From assembly GCA_003266065.1 (NCBI GenBank), contig MUZY01000149.1, positions 12,059 through 17,941 on the forward strand: a stretch of DNA of 5,883 nt, in the 5' to 3' direction. Positions 4,066-5,883 of the stretch are shown piece after piece. How positions within the stretch are numbered: the first letter of the stretch is position 1; the number at the start of each line of letters is the position of its first letter. Source of the stretch: Methanosphaera sp. rholeuAM130 (lineage in GTDB: Archaea; Methanobacteriota; Methanobacteria; Methanobacteriales; Methanobacteriaceae). The translations under genes and the position numbers were made by a program. The notes under the pieces are model-generated. The model worked only from the letters and a program-made list of their open reading frames with translations, searched no databases and was not told the origin of the DNA.

Positions 4066-5823
4066 ATGAATACGATATTTTGCCCAAAGTGTGGAATGAT
4101 AAAAAACAAGTGTGTATGCTCCAAAACGGACGATGAAAAAAAACAGCGGCATACATTGATAGAAAGACCGAGTGCCGAAGAAAAAAGACAACTGCAAGCA
4201 CAACACCCCCAAATCGATGAGGAGATAATAGAAAACTTTCCATTTAAAGAGGCCAGACACAACCAGCTGGAGTTAATAGAAGAAATATTGAATGCATTCG
4301 ACAACGGAAAGAAATACATCATACTGGAGGCCGGAACGGGTACAGGCAAATCGGCAATAGCAGCCACTCTGGGTCAAATACTCCAACCGGCATATATCCT
4401 GACAATGACAAAGCAACTGCAACGCCAATATGCCGAGGAATTCGGATATCCACAAGTAAAAGGCAGGAATAACTTCTCATGCCTGGACAGCGGATCACTA
4501 AACAGATGTGACCAGGGAACATGCCAAACCACGAGAACAAGCATGGACTTTACATGTCCATTCGGCATTAAAATTGAAAAAAACAACCAGAAAGACATCA
4601 ACGAATATGATCCTGAAACTTATTACAACACACCTTTTACCTTTAACTCAAGTCAAAGATGTCCATACTGGAATCAGAAGGCAATAGCCATTGAAGAACC
4701 CGTAACCCTACTCAACTACGACTACGCATACCTTGAATTCAACTACGTTCAGCACTTCCAGAAAAGAAATCTTATGATACTCGACGAAGCACATAACATT
4801 GAAGATAAGATAATGCACAAACTGGAATTGAACCTCTACAACAAACAGCTGCAAAAGGATATTCAGGAGGTCATACCTAGAGAGATGATGACCTACACTG
4901 ATATTAAGGACTGGATTGCATTTTTGGAGGCGATATTTGACTCATACAATGCCATCAATACAAACAATCTTACAAAACAGAAAGGCGACCGTATTGAACG
5001 TACCAAAAGAAAAATCAAGGAAATAACCGCCAACATCAAGAAAAACCCCTCCGATTGGGTGGTGTCAACCGATGAAAGTTCAGTATCCTTCAAACCGCTT
5101 AAGGTAGACAAATACGCTAAAGAAACCCTGTTCCAATACGCCGATAAGGTACTGTTCATGAGTGCGACGATACTGGACAAGAATCTCTTCTGCAAATGGC
5201 TGGGTTTAGACCCCGAAGAGGTATACTACATCCATAGCGAAAGCCCGTTCAAAAAGGAGTATCGTCCGATACACATGAGACTGGTCGGTCCAATGTCCAA
5301 AAGAGCCCTATGGCATACGGCACCGAAAACCATACCCGTACTTAAGGAAATAATGGATAAGCACTACAACGAGAAGGGACTGGTTCACACGAACAGCTAT
5401 AAGTGTCAGCAATACATCATTGAACATATTAGAGAACAGAGAATACTCTCGCATGACTCCAAGAACCGCGAACAGATACTGAGAGAATTCGAAAAATCGA
5501 AGAATCCCTATGTGCTTGTAAGTCCATCCATGAGTGAAGGGGTAGACCTGCCATATGAAAAGTGTGAATTTCAGGTAATCTATAAGGTACCCTATCCATA
5601 CCTAGGCGACAAGCAGATTAACGAGAGAAAAAATCTCGACCCCGAATGGTATGCGTACAAGACAATCATGACGTTGATGCAGGCATACGGTAGGGGAATG
5701 AGAGCCGAAAACGATCACTGCGATACCTATATTCTGGACAAGAACATTCAGACAATACTTAGAAACAAGATGTACCGCAGGCTGATTCCAAAGTTCTTCA
5801 GAGAAGCCATCACTACAAAATAG
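4066..5823 (+). CDS. XPD/DinG-like superfamily 2 DNA helicase with N-terminal zinc ribbon
   Basis: A 585-residue ATP-dependent helicase of the XPD/Rad3/DinG group, which unwinds DNA 5' to 3' in repair and replication-associated processing. Residues 6-18 form a small Cys4 site (CPKC, then CVC). Motif I is EAGTGTGKS (88-96), motif Ia about TMTKQLQRQY (113-122), and motif II the DEAH box at 240-243. Between them lies a cysteine-rich insert opening with KGRNNFSC and ending with CPYW (Cys139, 148, 153, 164, 199), the position of the 4Fe-4S domain of XPD. Motif III is MSATI (365-369), motif V SPSMSEGVDLP (486-496), and motif VI QAYGRGMR (539-546), where the arginines sense ATP. All core motifs are intact. 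The start at 4066 keeps the CPKC pair; the next in-frame ATG (residue 11) would remove it. No ribosome binding site is visible. The gene stands alone, divergent from cbiL. XPD versus DinG subtype is not certain; the KGRNNFSC/CPYW insert favours XPD. Confidence 0.92.
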   Translation: MNTIFCPKCGMIKNKCVCSKTDDEKKQRHTLIERPSAEEKRQLQAQHPQIDEEIIENFPFKEARHNQLELIEEILNAFDNGKKYIILEAGTGTGKSAIAATLGQILQPAYILTMTKQLQRQYAEEFGYPQVKGRNNFSCLDSGSLNRCDQGTCQTTRTSMDFTCPFGIKIEKNNQKDINEYDPETYYNTPFTFNSSQRCPYWNQKAIAIEEPVTLLNYDYAYLEFNYVQHFQKRNLMILDEAHNIEDKIMHKLELNLYNKQLQKDIQEVIPREMMTYTDIKDWIAFLEAIFDSYNAINTNNLTKQKGDRIERTKRKIKEITANIKKNPSDWVVSTDESSVSFKPLKVDKYAKETLFQYADKVLFMSATILDKNLFCKWLGLDPEEVYYIHSESPFKKEYRPIHMRLVGPMSKRALWHTAPKTIPVLKEIMDKHYNEKGLVHTNSYKCQQYIIEHIREQRILSHDSKNREQILREFEKSKNPYVLVSPSMSEGVDLPYEKCEFQVIYKVPYPYLGDKQINERKNLDPEWYAYKTIMTLMQAYGRGMRAENDHCDTYILDKNIQTILRNKMYRRLIPKFFREAITTK

Positions 5824-5830
5824 GAACTAT

Positions 5831-5850
5831 GATTAATTAACATATTAATC
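5831..5850. repeat. Short AT-rich inverted repeat after the helicase
   Basis: GATTAAT and ATTAATC are exact inverted copies separated by six bases, starting seven bases after the helicase stop codon. A 7-bp stem with a single G:C pair is weak, and there is no T run after it, so a role as terminator is doubtful. The remaining bases to the window end hold no recognisable feature. Confidence 0.25.
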
Positions 5851-5883
5851 GATAATAAGAAGTATATGTGAAAACATTCAAAT

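Noticed and set aside
3996..4136. Two tiny plus-strand frames before and overlapping the helicase start (ATG at 3996, 13 residues; ATG at 4041, 31 residues)
   Set aside because: No ribosome binding site, and the second only runs out of frame through the helicase start. An upstream leader peptide cannot be excluded but has no support.
4000..4540. Several minus-strand open frames across the helicase 5' part
   Set aside because: All overlap the zinc ribbon and Walker A coding region in antisense and have Cys/Ser-rich shadow composition.
4893..5195. Minus-strand open frame of 100 codons
   Set aside because: Antisense to the helicase region between motif II and motif III; no supporting signals.

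Overview
The window looks archaeal, most probably from a methanogen of the order Methanobacteriales; this is an inference from gene content. The evidence is: an XPD/Rad3-like helicase with an N-terminal zinc ribbon, a stand-alone anaerobic-route cobamide methyltransferase (CbiL), very AT-rich intergenic stretches with TATA-like boxes, GGAGGT- or GGTGA-type ribosome binding sites, and heavy use of AGA and ATA codons. The standard genetic code fits, with TAA, TAG and TGA all used as stops. No RNA genes, insertion sequences or CRISPR arrays were seen.

Left part (1-3135): a surface-glycan style group of glycosyltransferases in two divergent units. The leftward unit contains a small single-span membrane protein (1363-1572), a family 2 glycosyltransferase (427-1362) and the N-terminal third of a family 4 glycosyltransferase that runs off the left edge (1-308). 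The rightward unit contains a 109-residue acidic protein of unknown function (1701-2030) and a complete family 4 glycosyltransferase (2041-3135). The units share a 128-bp AT-rich divergent promoter region, and in each the first gene is a small unknown protein directly followed by a glycosyltransferase.

Middle (3136-3834): cbiL lies leftward and tail-to-tail with the glycosyltransferase unit; the two stop codons abut with no base between them. cbiL belongs to corrin ring synthesis and has no evident functional link to the sugar transferases.

Right part (3835-5883): a 231-bp AT-rich divergent region with a 17-bp palindrome separates cbiL from a complete 585-residue DNA helicase of the XPD/DinG type (4066-5823). 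The last 60 bases hold only a weak AT-rich inverted repeat.

The conserved families here (GT2, GT4, CbiL, XPD-like helicase) are familiar. The less explained parts are the two small partner proteins, the in-frame TGA junction in front of the GT2 gene, the palindrome, and the cysteine layout of the helicase. I do not see a clearly new defence or mobile system.
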